Positions 1 through 9,693 of a stretch of 64,000 bases of DNA are shown here, in pieces. The number at the start of each line of letters is the position of its first letter. Positions within the stretch are counted from its first letter, which is position 1. The notes under the pieces were generated by a model that saw only the letters and a list, made by a program, of their open reading frames with translations, was not told the origin of the DNA and made no database searches. The position numbers were made by a program, and so were the translations under genes. This DNA is from Planctomycetota bacterium (GTDB lineage Bacteria; Planctomycetota; Planctomycetia; Pirellulales; PALSA-1355): NCBI GenBank assembly GCA_003389325.1, contig QQVE01000009.1:62001-126000 (forward strand), given 5' to 3'.

Positions 1-499
1 TAGGCGCCAGGGCGTCGATCGCATCGCCGACCAGTTGGACGAGTTGCTTGCGCAACTTGGCGGCGTACTCGTTGATCAGCCGCTTCTGGTCATCGTCCAT
101 TTGGTCGCGGTGCAGCGTCCGCAGATTGACCCCCACGACCGGACCGCTGTGCGTGTGCGAGCAACAAAAGGCCACGGCCGCCCGAGGCAGATCGTACTTC
201 GACGCCAACTCGGCCAGCACGGGCTCGGTCTGATCGGGGCTGATGCCGACCAGGTCGAGCGAGACGACCGCCACGCGCTTGCCCGCGGCGTCTTCCAGCA
301 CGAGGGCTTTGGCCCACAGGTCGTTGAGGAACCCGGTCGATGGATGATTGCGCGAGCCGTAGCCGGCCATCCACATCGACTGCTGCGGGGTGATCTTCAC
401 CCGCGCGGTACCGGCTTTCCAGCCCGCGGCCAGGGCAGGGCAGGGGGCCAGGGCGAGCACGACGGCAGCCAATGCGAGGCCGCGAAGCAAGTTCAACAT
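1..499 (-). CDS. Neutral/alkaline ceramidase-like protein, N-terminal part
   Basis: The frame starts with ATG at 499 and runs open off the left window edge, so only the first 166 residues are visible. A Sec signal peptide (about residues 1-24, ending in ALA) is followed by KAGTARVKITP and a MAGYGSR motif. Further on there is CCSHTHSGP, the conserved histidine stretch of the neutral/alkaline non-lysosomal ceramidase N-terminal domain, which contributes to its zinc site. In that family the enzyme cleaves the amide bond of ceramide, but planctomycete members are mostly untested. An AGGAG sits 6 bases before the start. It lies 44 bases downstream of the amidohydrolase gene on the same strand and is probably the last visible gene of that cluster. 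Family call good, substrate unknown. Confidence 0.8.
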   Translation of the reverse strand, partial: MLNLLRGLALAAVVLALAPCPALAAGWKAGTARVKITPQQSMWMAGYGSRNHPSTGFLNDLWAKALVLEDAAGKRVAVVSLDLVGISPDQTEPVLAELASKYDLPRAAVAFCCSHTHSGPVVGVNLRTLHRDQMDDDQKRLINEYAAKLRKQLVQLVGDAIDALAP

Positions 500-543
500 G
501 GTTCACTCCTGGAAGCCGCGGCACGCAAGCCGGCCGCGAATCA

Positions 544-1506
544 CTAGCTCAGGCCCAACAACTGCCGGGCGTTATCGCGAAAGATCTTGGCCTGCACGTC
601 CGCCGGCAGACCCATGCTGCGAAACAGCGTCAATTGCGGCACGTCTTGTCCCGGCGCGAGGTAGTCGGTGCCGAACATCAAGCGGTCGGCCCGGCGAATC
701 AAAAACTCGCGGCCGAACTCCGGATCGCGCGAGATCGCGTTGGCGCCGCTGCCGGCCGAGAGATCGCCGTACAGATTCGGGTACTTCGCCATCAACGTAT
801 CGATGGCCCCGCCCGGTGTCACCGGCCCGTCGGGATAGCCGGCCAGGTCGGCTTCGGTAATTTCGCCCGAGATCGACGCCCACCATCCCGGCCCGTGACC
901 GATGAAGATCGTGTCGGGATGCTCCTTAAGCGCCCGCTCCAGACCGGGCAGCCCGGGCTCGTCGAGATTGCGCTGCTTGTCGAGGTGAAACAGCAGGGGC
1001 AGCTTCACCTCGCCGCAGGCAGCGTAAATTCGCATGTTGCGATCGTCGTCTACCCGCACGCCGGGCTTGTGCTCGCCGAACCCCTTGGCCCCAGCCTCGG
1101 CGTACTTTTCCAGCATGCCGACCAGCCCCTTCAGCCCGTCGCGGTAGCTGGTGCGCGGGTCGACGCTGCAAAACGGGATCAAGCGGTCGCGGTACGGCTT
1201 GGTTTCCTTCAACACGAAGTTCGGCGTGATCGGATAGGCCGACGACTCCGGCGACACCAGCGGCAACACGATCGCCTGCGAAATCTGGTTGTCGTCCATC
1301 CAGCGCAGCAGCCCCTCGGCCGTGAGCGGTTCGCCTGTGTTCCAGGTCTGGCCGATATGCGTGTGCATGTCGACATACTGGCCCGGCGGAAACTCGCGGG
1401 CCTCGACCCGCGCGGTCGCCGCGGCGAGCGATAGCCCGGCGCCGGCGGCCGCGGCCTGCCGCACGAAGTCGCGACGCGAGATCCGGAATGAAGTAGAGCG
1501 TTGCAC
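544..1506 (-). CDS. Amidohydrolase (TIM-barrel metal-dependent hydrolase), Tat-exported
   Basis: A 320-residue protein with GTG start at 1506 and AAGGAG 8 bases upstream. The N-terminus has a twin-arginine signal (SRRDFVRQ followed by an Ala/Gly-rich hydrophobic stretch), so it is probably exported folded. Metal-ligand motifs of the amidohydrolase_2 family are visible: HTH in YVDMHTHIG near residue 49, an internal IGHGPGWW histidine, and FGTD near the C-terminus. Reactions in this family include decarboxylation and C-N, C-O or lactone hydrolysis, so no substrate is assigned. The gene follows the esterase-dehydrogenase fusion by 19 bases and precedes the ceramidase-like gene, consistent with one operon for breakdown of an organic substrate. 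Confidence 0.85.
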   Translation of the reverse strand: MQRSTSFRISRRDFVRQAAAAGAGLSLAAATARVEAREFPPGQYVDMHTHIGQTWNTGEPLTAEGLLRWMDDNQISQAIVLPLVSPESSAYPITPNFVLKETKPYRDRLIPFCSVDPRTSYRDGLKGLVGMLEKYAEAGAKGFGEHKPGVRVDDDRNMRIYAACGEVKLPLLFHLDKQRNLDEPGLPGLERALKEHPDTIFIGHGPGWWASISGEITEADLAGYPDGPVTPGGAIDTLMAKYPNLYGDLSAGSGANAISRDPEFGREFLIRRADRLMFGTDYLAPGQDVPQLTLFRSMGLPADVQAKIFRDNARQLLGLS

Positions 1507-1525
1507 GGACGATTCTCCTTCCCCG

Positions 1526-4500
1526 TTACAAGGTGTTCATCAGGTAGGCCAGCAGGTCGGCCATTGCCGCGGGGTCGATCTGCTTCTCGAGCCCTTCGGG
1601 CATGATCGACATGCCGCTCGAGCGCAGCTCGTCGATGTCGGCCCGCTCGATCGTGTCGGTGGCCTCGTCGGCCCGCTTGAGCGTGATGCTGTTGGCTGTT
1701 TCGCCGGCGATGAGTCCCGTGACCGAGCGCCCGTCGGCGGTCACGGCGATGTAGTTAACATATTGCGGGTTCACTTCGCGGTTGGGATCCAACACGTTGA
1801 CCAGGATCGCTTCAGGCCCGCGATTGCGGAAGCTGGCCAGGTTGGGACCGATCTCGTGGCCCACGTCCTCCAGCCGGTGGCACGATGCGCAAACTTTCTT
1901 GAACACCTCGCGCCCGCGCGACACGTCGCCGCGCGTTTTCAGGGCCTTGTCGTAGGCGGCCACAACGTCCTGCCGCGTGCCGAGCTTGACCTTGGCCAGC
2001 AGCGGCTCGGCCGCCTCGCGCACCTTTGCATCGGAATGTTTCGCTAGCGACTGCAATCGCGAAGGTTCCAGATCCGCCAGCGACAACGAACCCTCGTCGG
2101 CCGCGGCCAGCAAGGCTAGCAGGCGATCGCTGCGAGCAAACAGCACTTCGGTCGCTTCGCCGCGCAGGCGGGGGCTGAATCCCGGCCAGGCGGCCAGCAC
2201 GGTGTCGGCAATCGACGGAGCGTCGAACTGGCCCAACGCCGCGAGCGCCGCCAACTGCACTTCCTGCGGCTGCTGATTCGAAAGCAGCGCCGCGAGCACC
2301 GGTCCACTGTCGGCAAAGCTACCCAAGGCCAATAGCCGGACGGCGTCGATCCGTTCACCCGGCGGGCGCGATTCATCGGCCGCACTCGTGCGGGCCTTGG
2401 CCAACATGTCGACGAAGATCCGTTCGGCCTTCTTGCTGCCCAGCGAGGCCAACTGACTTTGCAGCGTGCCGGCTTGCTTGCTCAATCCTTCGCCCAGGCC
2501 TCGCACCACGGCCGAAGCCAGCGAGATGTCGTCGGCCGAAAGCGACTCGAGCCCCGAAAGCACGTCGGCCAGTTCCTCACGCTGGTTCTGCCGCCCGATG
2601 TACCGGGCCAACTCGTGCAGGGCCCGCCGACCCGGCTCGCTGGATCGCCAGTCTTTGTCGGTCATCAGGCTGGCGAACACATCACCCGCCCCTTCGGCCA
2701 GCGAACTGGTGACCGCCAGCCGGATCCACTTGTCGTCAGGGTTCTGCTTCAGGATCTTCGCCAACGCCTCGGCCCGGCCTGGATCGGAAACCTCGCCGAG
2801 CGTGAATGCCAGTTGGTACCGCACCCGCATGTCGGAATCATCGGCCAGTTGCATGACAGCCTCGGCCAGCTCAGGACTTTTGTCGACGATCGTTTCCGAG
2901 ACGCGCACGGCGTGCTCGCGCACACGCGGATGCTCGTCGCGCAAGCGGGCGATGACCACTTCCGGTCTTAGAGCGTCGAGACCGGTCAGCGCATACAAGG
3001 CGTGCATGCGACCCTGCGGCAGCTCGGACTCGGCCGCGAGCTCTTCGAGCGGTTCGATGGCGGCCGGGTCCTGCCGCTCGTAGAGCAGGCGGGCAGCGGT
3101 ATCGCGATGCCAACCGCCGGAGTGCTCGAGTGTCGCCACGAGCTCGGCGGTCGTCGCATCGCCGAGCTTCGGCAGCGCCGGCTGCTTGAAGTCCTCGGGC
3201 ACGACGCGATAGATCCGCCCGCGGTCGCGTCCGCTGGTCAGGTCGATGTGCTGCTTGATCTCCGGCGGCAGGCTCTTGGGGTGCTCGATCACTTCGCGAT
3301 ACACGTCGACGATGTACAGCGTGCCGTCCGGGGCGTTGGCGAACTGCGCGGGCCGAAACCAGTTGTCGGTCGAGGCGACGAACTCTTTCTTTTCGTCGGC
3401 CCGGTCGGCGATGAAGCCGACGCCGTTGGGCTCGAGAATCTTGCGATGCACGATGTTGGAGCCCACGTCGCCGGTGAAAGATTGCCCGACGTACTCGCGT
3501 GGCCAGGCGTCGCCGCGATAGATCGTGGTGCCTGTGGCGCCGGTGAAGTACCCGCCGGCGCGTCCGCCACCCTCGACCGGTCCGGTGGCCGCGCCGGTCA
3601 CCCGCAGCCGCGTGCGCACGATGCGCCAGGGTTCGATGGGGCTGGTGCGGAACACTTCCGCCTGGGGGCCGTCGGCCGCGATGCTGACCCGCGCCGCGGG
3701 GGCGCTGGCCGCCGGGTTGCGGGCCAGGTAGCGGTCCTCGAACATCACCATTTGGATGTGGTCGCTGTTGGAGCAGACGAATTTGCGGCCCCAGTCGTCG
3801 AACGTCATGCCGTGCTGCGCGCCGCCGCTTTCGGCCCGCAGTTCGAGCGTGCGCGGATCGAACGAGAAATCGCGGCCGCTGACGTCCACCGGCTCGAAGC
3901 TCTCGTCGTCGGGCCGGGTCACCTCGCCGCCACACGAACTGGCCGTTCCGTGAATGCGGTTGTCCAGCCCCCAATGAAAGCTGTTGAGCAGGCCCTGCAC
4001 ATTGTGGCGATTGAAGCCCGTGTAGACTAGCGTGCGCTCGTCGGCTTTGCCGTCGCCGTCGGTGTCCTTCAAGTAGTAGATATGCGGTGCAGCGCCGACG
4101 TACACGTTGCCGTTGCTGCAGGCGATGGCCGTGGGCCAGGAAAGATCGTCGGCAAACACTTGGGCTTTGTCATAGCGTCCGTCGCCGTCGGTGTCTTCGA
4201 GCAAACGCACGCGGCCCAGCCGCTCGGTGTCTTGCTCGGAGTAGTCGCGCATCTCGACGACATACAGGCGCGCGTTTTCGTCGAACGCTATCGCCACGGG
4301 GCTGGCCAACAGCGGCTCGGAGGCCACCTGCTCGATCCGGAAGCCGTCGAGCACCGAAAAGGTCGACAGCGCCTCGGCCGGTTCGTGCGGAGCAATGCGC
4401 GGCAGCTCGGCGGCGAAGTTCTCCGTCGGCGTATGGTCGAGCACCTTGTCGATGAACGCGTACGACTCGTGACGCTCCAGCGGCGGAAAGTCGTGCGGCT

Positions 4501-5500
4501 TGTCCGGGTAACGGACCTGCAAGTTGTCGGCCGCGCTCAACAGTTCGTACACGGGCCTGGCCCGGGCGATCACTTTGCGCACGCCCTCGACGTCGAAATT
4601 GTGATCGCGCTCGGGCGAGATGGAAAAGAACGCTCGCGGGGCGAAGCCGGCCACGATCTCATACATGTCGAACGGCACGCGGTCCGGATCGAGCTCGAAC
4701 TCGTCGCGGATGCTGGGAACGTAGCGATCGCTGGTCCAGCCGTCGAGCTTGCCGCCGTAGTAGTGATGAAACGGAGTCCACCCGCAACTGGAGACGATCA
4801 CCTTGAGCCGCTCATCGAACAGGCCGACGAACATCGCGTTGTGGCCGCCCAGCGAATGGCCGATGACGCCCAGCCGCTCGGGATCCACTTCCGGCCGGCT
4901 GACCAGCAGGTCGACGGCGCGCATGTGGTTGAAGATGCCCTTCATCGAGCCCGACGTGTAGCGGTCGGCCGAAAAGTCGTAGTCGTAGTCGCCGAAACTC
5001 GGATAGTCGGGCACCAGCACCACGTAGCCCCGCTTGGCCAGCTCCAGGCCGTAGTGCTTGTTTTCGTTCGGACCCAGGCCGGCCGGTTCCTCCTTGCCCA
5101 AAGGCGTCGTCTGGTGCAAGGCCAGGATGCCCGGCACACGCTTGCCATCCAGCCCCTTGGGAACGAACAGATAGGCCGGCACGCGGTCGCCCGGCTCTGC
5201 CACGAACGACAGTTTGTAGCGCGTGAACGTCGTGCCGTCGTAGGTCTCTTCGATCTCGACGTCGAGCGGCGGCAGGTTCGAGCGGTCGGGCAACTTGCCC
5301 ATGGCGCGCTGCATGCCCAGCAGGATGTGCTCGCGCCGCTTGGCCCAATCCTCCGCCGTGCGCACCGGGTGCTCGCCGTCGGCGTCGCGATAGACGAGCA
5401 ACTGGCGATGGTCGGGGTATTCCGGGCCGAACTCGTCGGCCGCTTGGGCCGTGATACAAAACAGCAGGAACAGTAGCGAGCAGACGAGCGGTTTCTTCAT
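1526..5500 (-). CDS. Fusion: alpha/beta esterase + PVC-type dehydrogenase + HEAT repeats + cytochrome c
   Basis: A 1324-residue secreted multidomain protein. I chose the ATG at 5500 because it begins a clear Sec signal peptide (MKKPLVCSLLFLLF, about residues 1-21); the open frame reaches further upstream but that part overlaps the DUF1501 gene. Residues about 25-335 are an alpha/beta hydrolase with GHSLGGH (nucleophile Ser216), a downstream Asp and PHDF as probable catalytic His. From about 345 follows a PQQ-sugar-dehydrogenase-like beta propeller with DTDGDGR/DTDGDGK loops, then HEAT-like helical repeats. The C-terminal PVC-type heme-binding domain has CASCH at 1204-1208. The last three domains are a common planctomycete arrangement; the fused N-terminal esterase is less usual. 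No good Shine-Dalgarno is seen. DUF1501 proteins often accompany such cytochromes. Confidence 0.88.
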   Translation of the reverse strand: MKKPLVCSLLFLLFCITAQAADEFGPEYPDHRQLLVYRDADGEHPVRTAEDWAKRREHILLGMQRAMGKLPDRSNLPPLDVEIEETYDGTTFTRYKLSFVAEPGDRVPAYLFVPKGLDGKRVPGILALHQTTPLGKEEPAGLGPNENKHYGLELAKRGYVVLVPDYPSFGDYDYDFSADRYTSGSMKGIFNHMRAVDLLVSRPEVDPERLGVIGHSLGGHNAMFVGLFDERLKVIVSSCGWTPFHHYYGGKLDGWTSDRYVPSIRDEFELDPDRVPFDMYEIVAGFAPRAFFSISPERDHNFDVEGVRKVIARARPVYELLSAADNLQVRYPDKPHDFPPLERHESYAFIDKVLDHTPTENFAAELPRIAPHEPAEALSTFSVLDGFRIEQVASEPLLASPVAIAFDENARLYVVEMRDYSEQDTERLGRVRLLEDTDGDGRYDKAQVFADDLSWPTAIACSNGNVYVGAAPHIYYLKDTDGDGKADERTLVYTGFNRHNVQGLLNSFHWGLDNRIHGTASSCGGEVTRPDDESFEPVDVSGRDFSFDPRTLELRAESGGAQHGMTFDDWGRKFVCSNSDHIQMVMFEDRYLARNPAASAPAARVSIAADGPQAEVFRTSPIEPWRIVRTRLRVTGAATGPVEGGGRAGGYFTGATGTTIYRGDAWPREYVGQSFTGDVGSNIVHRKILEPNGVGFIADRADEKKEFVASTDNWFRPAQFANAPDGTLYIVDVYREVIEHPKSLPPEIKQHIDLTSGRDRGRIYRVVPEDFKQPALPKLGDATTAELVATLEHSGGWHRDTAARLLYERQDPAAIEPLEELAAESELPQGRMHALYALTGLDALRPEVVIARLRDEHPRVREHAVRVSETIVDKSPELAEAVMQLADDSDMRVRYQLAFTLGEVSDPGRAEALAKILKQNPDDKWIRLAVTSSLAEGAGDVFASLMTDKDWRSSEPGRRALHELARYIGRQNQREELADVLSGLESLSADDISLASAVVRGLGEGLSKQAGTLQSQLASLGSKKAERIFVDMLAKARTSAADESRPPGERIDAVRLLALGSFADSGPVLAALLSNQQPQEVQLAALAALGQFDAPSIADTVLAAWPGFSPRLRGEATEVLFARSDRLLALLAAADEGSLSLADLEPSRLQSLAKHSDAKVREAAEPLLAKVKLGTRQDVVAAYDKALKTRGDVSRGREVFKKVCASCHRLEDVGHEIGPNLASFRNRGPEAILVNVLDPNREVNPQYVNYIAVTADGRSVTGLIAGETANSITLKRADEATDTIERADIDELRSSGMSIMPEGLEKQIDPAAMADLLAYLMNTL

Positions 5501-5523
5501 CGCGAGTGAATCAGCAGTGAGGT

Positions 5524-6921
5524 TCAAGCAAGGAGTTCCGGGACAACGCTGCCGGCCGGCACGAGGCGGTGGGGGCGATCGAGTTGGTCGTGCAACTCGT
5601 GCGCCGGATCGATGCCCAGCGCGTGATAGATCGTCGACACCACGTCGCCCGGCACCAGCGCGTCGCGCGCGGGGAAGGCGCCGATCTTGTCGCTGGCGCC
5701 GTAGACGAATCCGCCCTTGAAGCCGCCGCCGACCAGCATCAGGCTGTAGCAGTAGTTCCAGTGGTCGCGTCCGCCGTCGCTGGCGTTGATCTTGGGCGTG
5801 CGTCCAAAGTCGCCCAGCACGGCCACCAGGGTTCGCTCGAGCATGCCGCGCTCGGCCAGATCGTCGACCAGGCTGCTGCACGCGGCGTCGAACTGCGGCA
5901 ACAGCGTGTTCTTCAGCTTCTTGAAGTTGCCGCCGTGCGTATCCCACGTGGCGTTGGCGTCGGGCGCCCAGGAGATCGTGACCATGCGCGTGCCGGCCTC
6001 GATCATCCGCCGGGCCAACAGCACGCTTTGCCCGTAGATGTTGCGGCCGTAGCGCTCCCGCACGGGGTCGGGTTCGTCGCCGATGCGCAGTGCCCGCTGC
6101 GTGCCCTCGGAAGTCAACAGCGCGAGCGCCCGGCGGCGAAAGCCGTCCATGCTGTCATAGGCGCCGCGCCCCGGACCGCGATCGAAACGCTCGTCGATCT
6201 GACGGAACAGCGCTTCGCGGGCCGACAGGCGCTCGTGCGACACGTCGGCCAGGAGCGTGAGCTCGGGCACGGCGAAGTCGGGGGCGTTGGGATCCTTCAG
6301 CACGAACAGCGGATCGTAGGCGCGGCCGAGCATGCCGCCGAAGAAACCCGATTGCGGCGGGCCGCCGGCGCCCTCCTTCGTGATGTAGGGCAGGCACACG
6401 TGCGGCACGATCACCTTCTCCGGCGGGCGAAGGCTACCCAATACGGAGCCCATGGCCGGATACTCGTCGGGGCCGCCCCCAACCGAGCGAATGTTGTCGC
6501 CTCGATCGTGTCCCGTGAGGCTCGTGTACACGGCCGCCGCGTGGGCGTTGTTCACCGAGTGGTGCATCGAGCGAACGATCGTGGCCCGATGCGCCTGCTG
6601 GGCGATCTTCGGCAGGTGCTCGCCGTATTGGATGCCCGGCACGCTGGTGGCGATTGGCTTGAACTCGCCGCGAATGCCATCGGGCGCCTCAGGCTTCATG
6701 TCCCACATGTCGAGATGACTGGGCCCGCCGTTGAGGAAAATCAGCACGCAGGCGTCGGCCCGGGGCCGGATGCCGGCGCCCGTGTTGGCGGTTTCGGCGG
6801 CCAACAGCCGCGGCAGCGACAGCCCCATCAATCCCAGACCGCCCACTTGCAGCATCTGCCGCCTGGAAACAACGGGTCCACAACCGGCTCGCTCGATGCG
6901 ACGGGGCCCAGGCAGGCTCAT
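5524..6921 (-). CDS. DUF1501 domain protein, Tat-exported
   Basis: A 465-residue protein with ATG at 6921 and a strong GGAGG 6 bases upstream. The N-terminus carries a Tat signal (SRRQMLQVGG plus LGLMGLSLPRLLAA). Family motifs include FLNGGPSHLDMWDMKPEAP near residue 65, IVRSMHH, and a C-terminal GDFGRTP...GRDHW block. DUF1501 belongs to the alkaline phosphatase/sulfatase fold; its biochemical role is not established, but in planctomycetes it is commonly paired with large cytochrome-containing secreted proteins. That partner is here the fusion gene 23 bases downstream. Length is normal for the family. Confidence 0.9.
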   Translation of the reverse strand: MSLPGPRRIERAGCGPVVSRRQMLQVGGLGLMGLSLPRLLAAETANTGAGIRPRADACVLIFLNGGPSHLDMWDMKPEAPDGIRGEFKPIATSVPGIQYGEHLPKIAQQAHRATIVRSMHHSVNNAHAAAVYTSLTGHDRGDNIRSVGGGPDEYPAMGSVLGSLRPPEKVIVPHVCLPYITKEGAGGPPQSGFFGGMLGRAYDPLFVLKDPNAPDFAVPELTLLADVSHERLSAREALFRQIDERFDRGPGRGAYDSMDGFRRRALALLTSEGTQRALRIGDEPDPVRERYGRNIYGQSVLLARRMIEAGTRMVTISWAPDANATWDTHGGNFKKLKNTLLPQFDAACSSLVDDLAERGMLERTLVAVLGDFGRTPKINASDGGRDHWNYCYSLMLVGGGFKGGFVYGASDKIGAFPARDALVPGDVVSTIYHALGIDPAHELHDQLDRPHRLVPAGSVVPELLA

Positions 6922-7076
6922 GGAATCCTCCGCGGGTGCGCGGGTGAGTCTTCGGCGGGAACGCGTTTGGCGGTGGTAGCGTCCAGGGCGGGGGCCGCCG
7001 CAAGTAACGGCGGGCCGTTTCCGAGCTTACCACAAACCGGCAGCCGAATCGACCAGCCGGACTTGTCGATACGAGG

Positions 7077-8108
7077 CTATTGAGCCGCCGAGAGATTCAT
7101 CTTGGCCGCCGCTTTCCGTGCTTTCTCCATCACGCTGTCGATCTTCACCGGCACGCCGCCTTGCCGTTTGCTCTCGTCGGCGGCTTCCATGAAGGCGTAG
7201 ATTTCAAGCGTTTCCTCTGCGCTCACCGGCGGCTTGCCCGTCTTGAAGAACTTGACGATTTCGACCACCAGCGGCTGGTAGCCGTCGTAGCCGCCGCTGG
7301 GGGCGATGGCCTTCTCGCCGTACACCGTGGCCCCGTAGCCGTGCGCGCCGGCGCGCAGACCGCGGAACGTGCCAATCCGCCCATCGTTCCAACGGCCCAC
7401 GACGAACTCAGTGCCCTCGGTCTGCGTGCGGGTGACCTCTTCGATGCCGGGACCCATGATCGTAAACAGAATCTCGGTGCCGTGGATGCCGTACCAGAAC
7501 AGGTCCGGATGGTGCGGCTCTAGGCTGCAAGGGCCACGGGCGTCGCAGCCCACAACCTTGCCGATTTTCTCGTTGTCGCGCATACCCAGAATGCCCTTGC
7601 TGAATCGCAGCGACGAGCTCGAGAAGCAGGGCACGTTCAACTGCTTGGCCAGATCGAAGATGGCCACCGCGTCGGCCAGCGAGCCGGCCACGGGCTTGTC
7701 GATGAACACCGGTTTGCCGGCGCGGAGCACGGGGATCACCTGTTCCAGGTGCGGCCGGCCGTCAACGCTTTCCAGCAGCACGACGTCGACCTTCGTGAGC
7801 AGGTCCTCGATCGACGGCACGATCTCGATGCCCATGTCGGCCAGTTGCTTGGTAAAGCCCTCGACGCGGCTGGCGCTGGACTCGACGTCGGGGCTGCCGC
7901 CGGGAAACGCGGCGACGACTTTGACGCCGGCCACCTCGCTGTCGGCCTCAGAGCTGTTGAGCAGTTTAGCGAATGCCGGCGCGTGCGATGTGTCGAGTCC
8001 GATGATGCCGGCGCGGAGGACCTTACTGTCTTCTTGTGCTGCGGCCGACGACACGTCGATGCTCATCAACACGATCCCCGCCAGAACCGCCCAACTAAAC
8101 CTTCGCAT
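7077..8108 (-). CDS. Gfo/Idh/MocA family oxidoreductase, exported
   Basis: A 343-residue protein with ATG at 8108 and GAGGAG 9 bases upstream. It begins with a Sec-type signal ([17 protein letters not shown]...SSAAAQ), unlike cytosolic members of the family. After it come an N-terminal Rossmann-like part ([16 protein letters not shown]) and the characteristic FIDKPVAGS, the EKP-like motif that contributes the catalytic lysine. The C-terminal alpha/beta domain has [15 protein letters not shown]. Such enzymes oxidise or reduce sugars or inositols with a bound NAD(P). The glycine-rich dinucleotide motif is weak (GIIGLDTSH), which makes cofactor use uncertain. It lies 155 bases upstream of the DUF1501 gene on the same strand. 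Confidence 0.85.
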   Translation of the reverse strand: MRRFSWAVLAGIVLMSIDVSSAAAQEDSKVLRAGIIGLDTSHAPAFAKLLNSSEADSEVAGVKVVAAFPGGSPDVESSASRVEGFTKQLADMGIEIVPSIEDLLTKVDVVLLESVDGRPHLEQVIPVLRAGKPVFIDKPVAGSLADAVAIFDLAKQLNVPCFSSSSLRFSKGILGMRDNEKIGKVVGCDARGPCSLEPHHPDLFWYGIHGTEILFTIMGPGIEEVTRTQTEGTEFVVGRWNDGRIGTFRGLRAGAHGYGATVYGEKAIAPSGGYDGYQPLVVEIVKFFKTGKPPVSAEETLEIYAFMEAADESKRQGGVPVKIDSVMEKARKAAAKMNLSAAQ

Positions 8109-8360
8109 TGTTCGCGCTCCTCGATCATGGTTGTTCTACCGGCCGCTTGAGTCTCGCCCGCCCAAGTGTTTCCCAGTTTGGGTACCGCCGCAGCGCGGGT
8201 CAAGCATTTGTAGCATTGAGCACCATGCGCCGAGACTCTGTTGCCCGGAAGACGGAGCCGCGCCATAGTCGCGTCTCAAACCTTTGTAATCCCCGCATGA
8301 AAGCCCTAGAATTCTTGCAGCGAAGGCTCGCTCTGAGTTCCGCAACAACACGGGCACCCC

Positions 8361-8366
8361 AGGAGG
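8361..8366 (+). promoter_or_regulatory. Ribosome binding site fixing the rhodanese start
   Basis: AGGAGG lies 8 bases before the ATG at 8375. The same reading frame is open for about 270 bases further upstream, so this site decides the start. Confidence 0.7.
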
Positions 8367-8374
8367 CTTGTGTC

Positions 8375-9259
8375 ATGGCCAAAGCTTATGCGAATCCCGA
8401 CGTGCTGGTCAGCACGGAGTGGGTCGCCGAACACCATCAGGACCCATCGGTGCGCATCGTCGAGTCGGACGAGGACGTGCTGCTCTATCAACAGGGACAC
8501 GTGCCCGGGGCGGTGATGATCGACTGGCACACCGACCTGCAGGACCAGGTCGTACGCGACTATATCGACAAGGAACGCTTTGCCCGGTTGTGTTCGTCCA
8601 AGGGCATCGCGAACGATACGACGGTGGTGTTCTACGGCGACAAGAACAACTGGTGGGCGTGCTACGCGTTTTGGGTGTTTAAGCTCTACGGCCACGCCGA
8701 GTGCCGGATCATGAACGGCGGCCGCAAACGCTGGGAGGCCGACGGCCGCGAGTGGTCACGCGAGCCGGAGCCGCAGTACCCGGCGACCAGCTACGTCGCG
8801 GCCGAGCCGGATCCCTCGCTGCGTGCTTTCCAGGCCGAAGTGCTCAAGCACCAGAACAAGGGAAAGCCGCTGGTCGACGTGCGCAGCCCCGGCGAGTACA
8901 CCGGGGAGCTGCTGCACATGCCCGACTATCCGCAGGAGGGGGCCTTGCGCGGGGGACACATTCCCGGCGCCATTAGCATCCCCTGGTCGCGCTCCGTCAA
9001 CGACGATGGCACGTTCAAGAGTGCCCGCGATCTGGAAAAGATCTACGTCCGCGAGGCGGGGCTCAAACGGCGCTCGCCGATCGTGGCCTACTGCCGAATC
9101 GGTGAGCGATCGAGTCACACCTGGTTTGTGTTGCACTATCTTTTGGGCTTTCCAAAAGTAAAAAACTACGACGGCTCCTGGACCGAGTGGGGAAACACCG
9201 TGGGGGTGCCGATCGAGAAGGGCCCCGGCGGTACCGCCAGCGCGGAGGCAAGCTCTTGA
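8375..9259 (+). CDS. sseA: Sulfurtransferase with two rhodanese domains
   Basis: A 294-residue cytosolic protein with two rhodanese domains (about residues 8-130 and 155-285). The first has [10 protein letters not shown] but no catalytic cysteine, as usual. The second has [10 protein letters not shown] and the active-site loop CRIGERSSH, with the cysteine that carries the persulfide. This layout matches thiosulfate or 3-mercaptopyruvate sulfurtransferases of the SseA type. The CRIGER loop resembles thiosulfate-type loops more than the CGSGVTA loop of mercaptopyruvate enzymes, so thiosulfate is the likelier donor (inference). Its stop overlaps the start of sufE, suggesting that the two proteins work together in sulfur transfer. 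Confidence 0.88.
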   Translation: MAKAYANPDVLVSTEWVAEHHQDPSVRIVESDEDVLLYQQGHVPGAVMIDWHTDLQDQVVRDYIDKERFARLCSSKGIANDTTVVFYGDKNNWWACYAFWVFKLYGHAECRIMNGGRKRWEADGREWSREPEPQYPATSYVAAEPDPSLRAFQAEVLKHQNKGKPLVDVRSPGEYTGELLHMPDYPQEGALRGGHIPGAISIPWSRSVNDDGTFKSARDLEKIYVREAGLKRRSPIVAYCRIGERSSHTWFVLHYLLGFPKVKNYDGSWTEWGNTVGVPIEKGPGGTASAEASS

Positions 9260-9693
9260 GCGGCCAGCTCACCCAGCGCATCGATGATCTTGCGGCCGAG
9301 TTCGCCGAGCTAGAGCCGCGCGAACGGCTGGAGTTGCTGCTCGAGTTTTCAGAAAAGCTGCCGCCGCTACCGCCCGAGTTCGCCGAGCAGCGCGATCAGC
9401 AGCTCGGGCGCGTGCAGGAATGCCAAACGCCCGTGTATTTGTGGACGGACCTGGTCGACGGTCGCGTGCGAATCGTGGCCGACGTGGCACCCGAGGCTCC
9501 GACGGTTAAGGGGTTCGTCAGCATCCTGGTCGAGCTATTCTCAGGCGTTTCGCCTGACGAAGTTTTGACGGCGCCGGGCGATCTGGTACAACGCTTCGGC
9601 CTGGTCGACGCGCTGGGCATGGTGCGCATGCGGGGCTTGCAGGCCATCGCGCATCATATTCGTCGCAAGGTCGCCGCGCAGATGAGTACGTGA
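9256..9693 (+). CDS. sufE: SufE family protein, TTG start overlapping rhodanese stop
   Basis: A 145-residue protein in which SufE (a sulfur-acceptor partner of the cysteine desulfurase SufS in Fe-S cluster assembly) is easily recognised. The acceptor cysteine lies in [11 protein letters not shown], followed by the SufE core with PTVKGF and the C-terminal [15 protein letters not shown] place the start at TTG 9256, which overlaps the TGA of the rhodanese gene (TTGA), because GGAGG lies 7 bases before it. A longer start upstream would have no such site. The arrangement predicts translational coupling. No sufS or sufBCD gene is in the window. Confidence 0.88.
   Translation: MSGQLTQRIDDLAAEFAELEPRERLELLLEFSEKLPPLPPEFAEQRDQQLGRVQECQTPVYLWTDLVDGRVRIVADVAPEAPTVKGFVSILVELFSGVSPDEVLTAPGDLVQRFGLVDALGMVRMRGLQAIAHHIRRKVAAQMST

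Noticed and set aside
3002..4030. 342-codon plus-strand frame inside the fusion gene
   Set aside because: Antisense to the conserved dehydrogenase domain and without start signal or domain.
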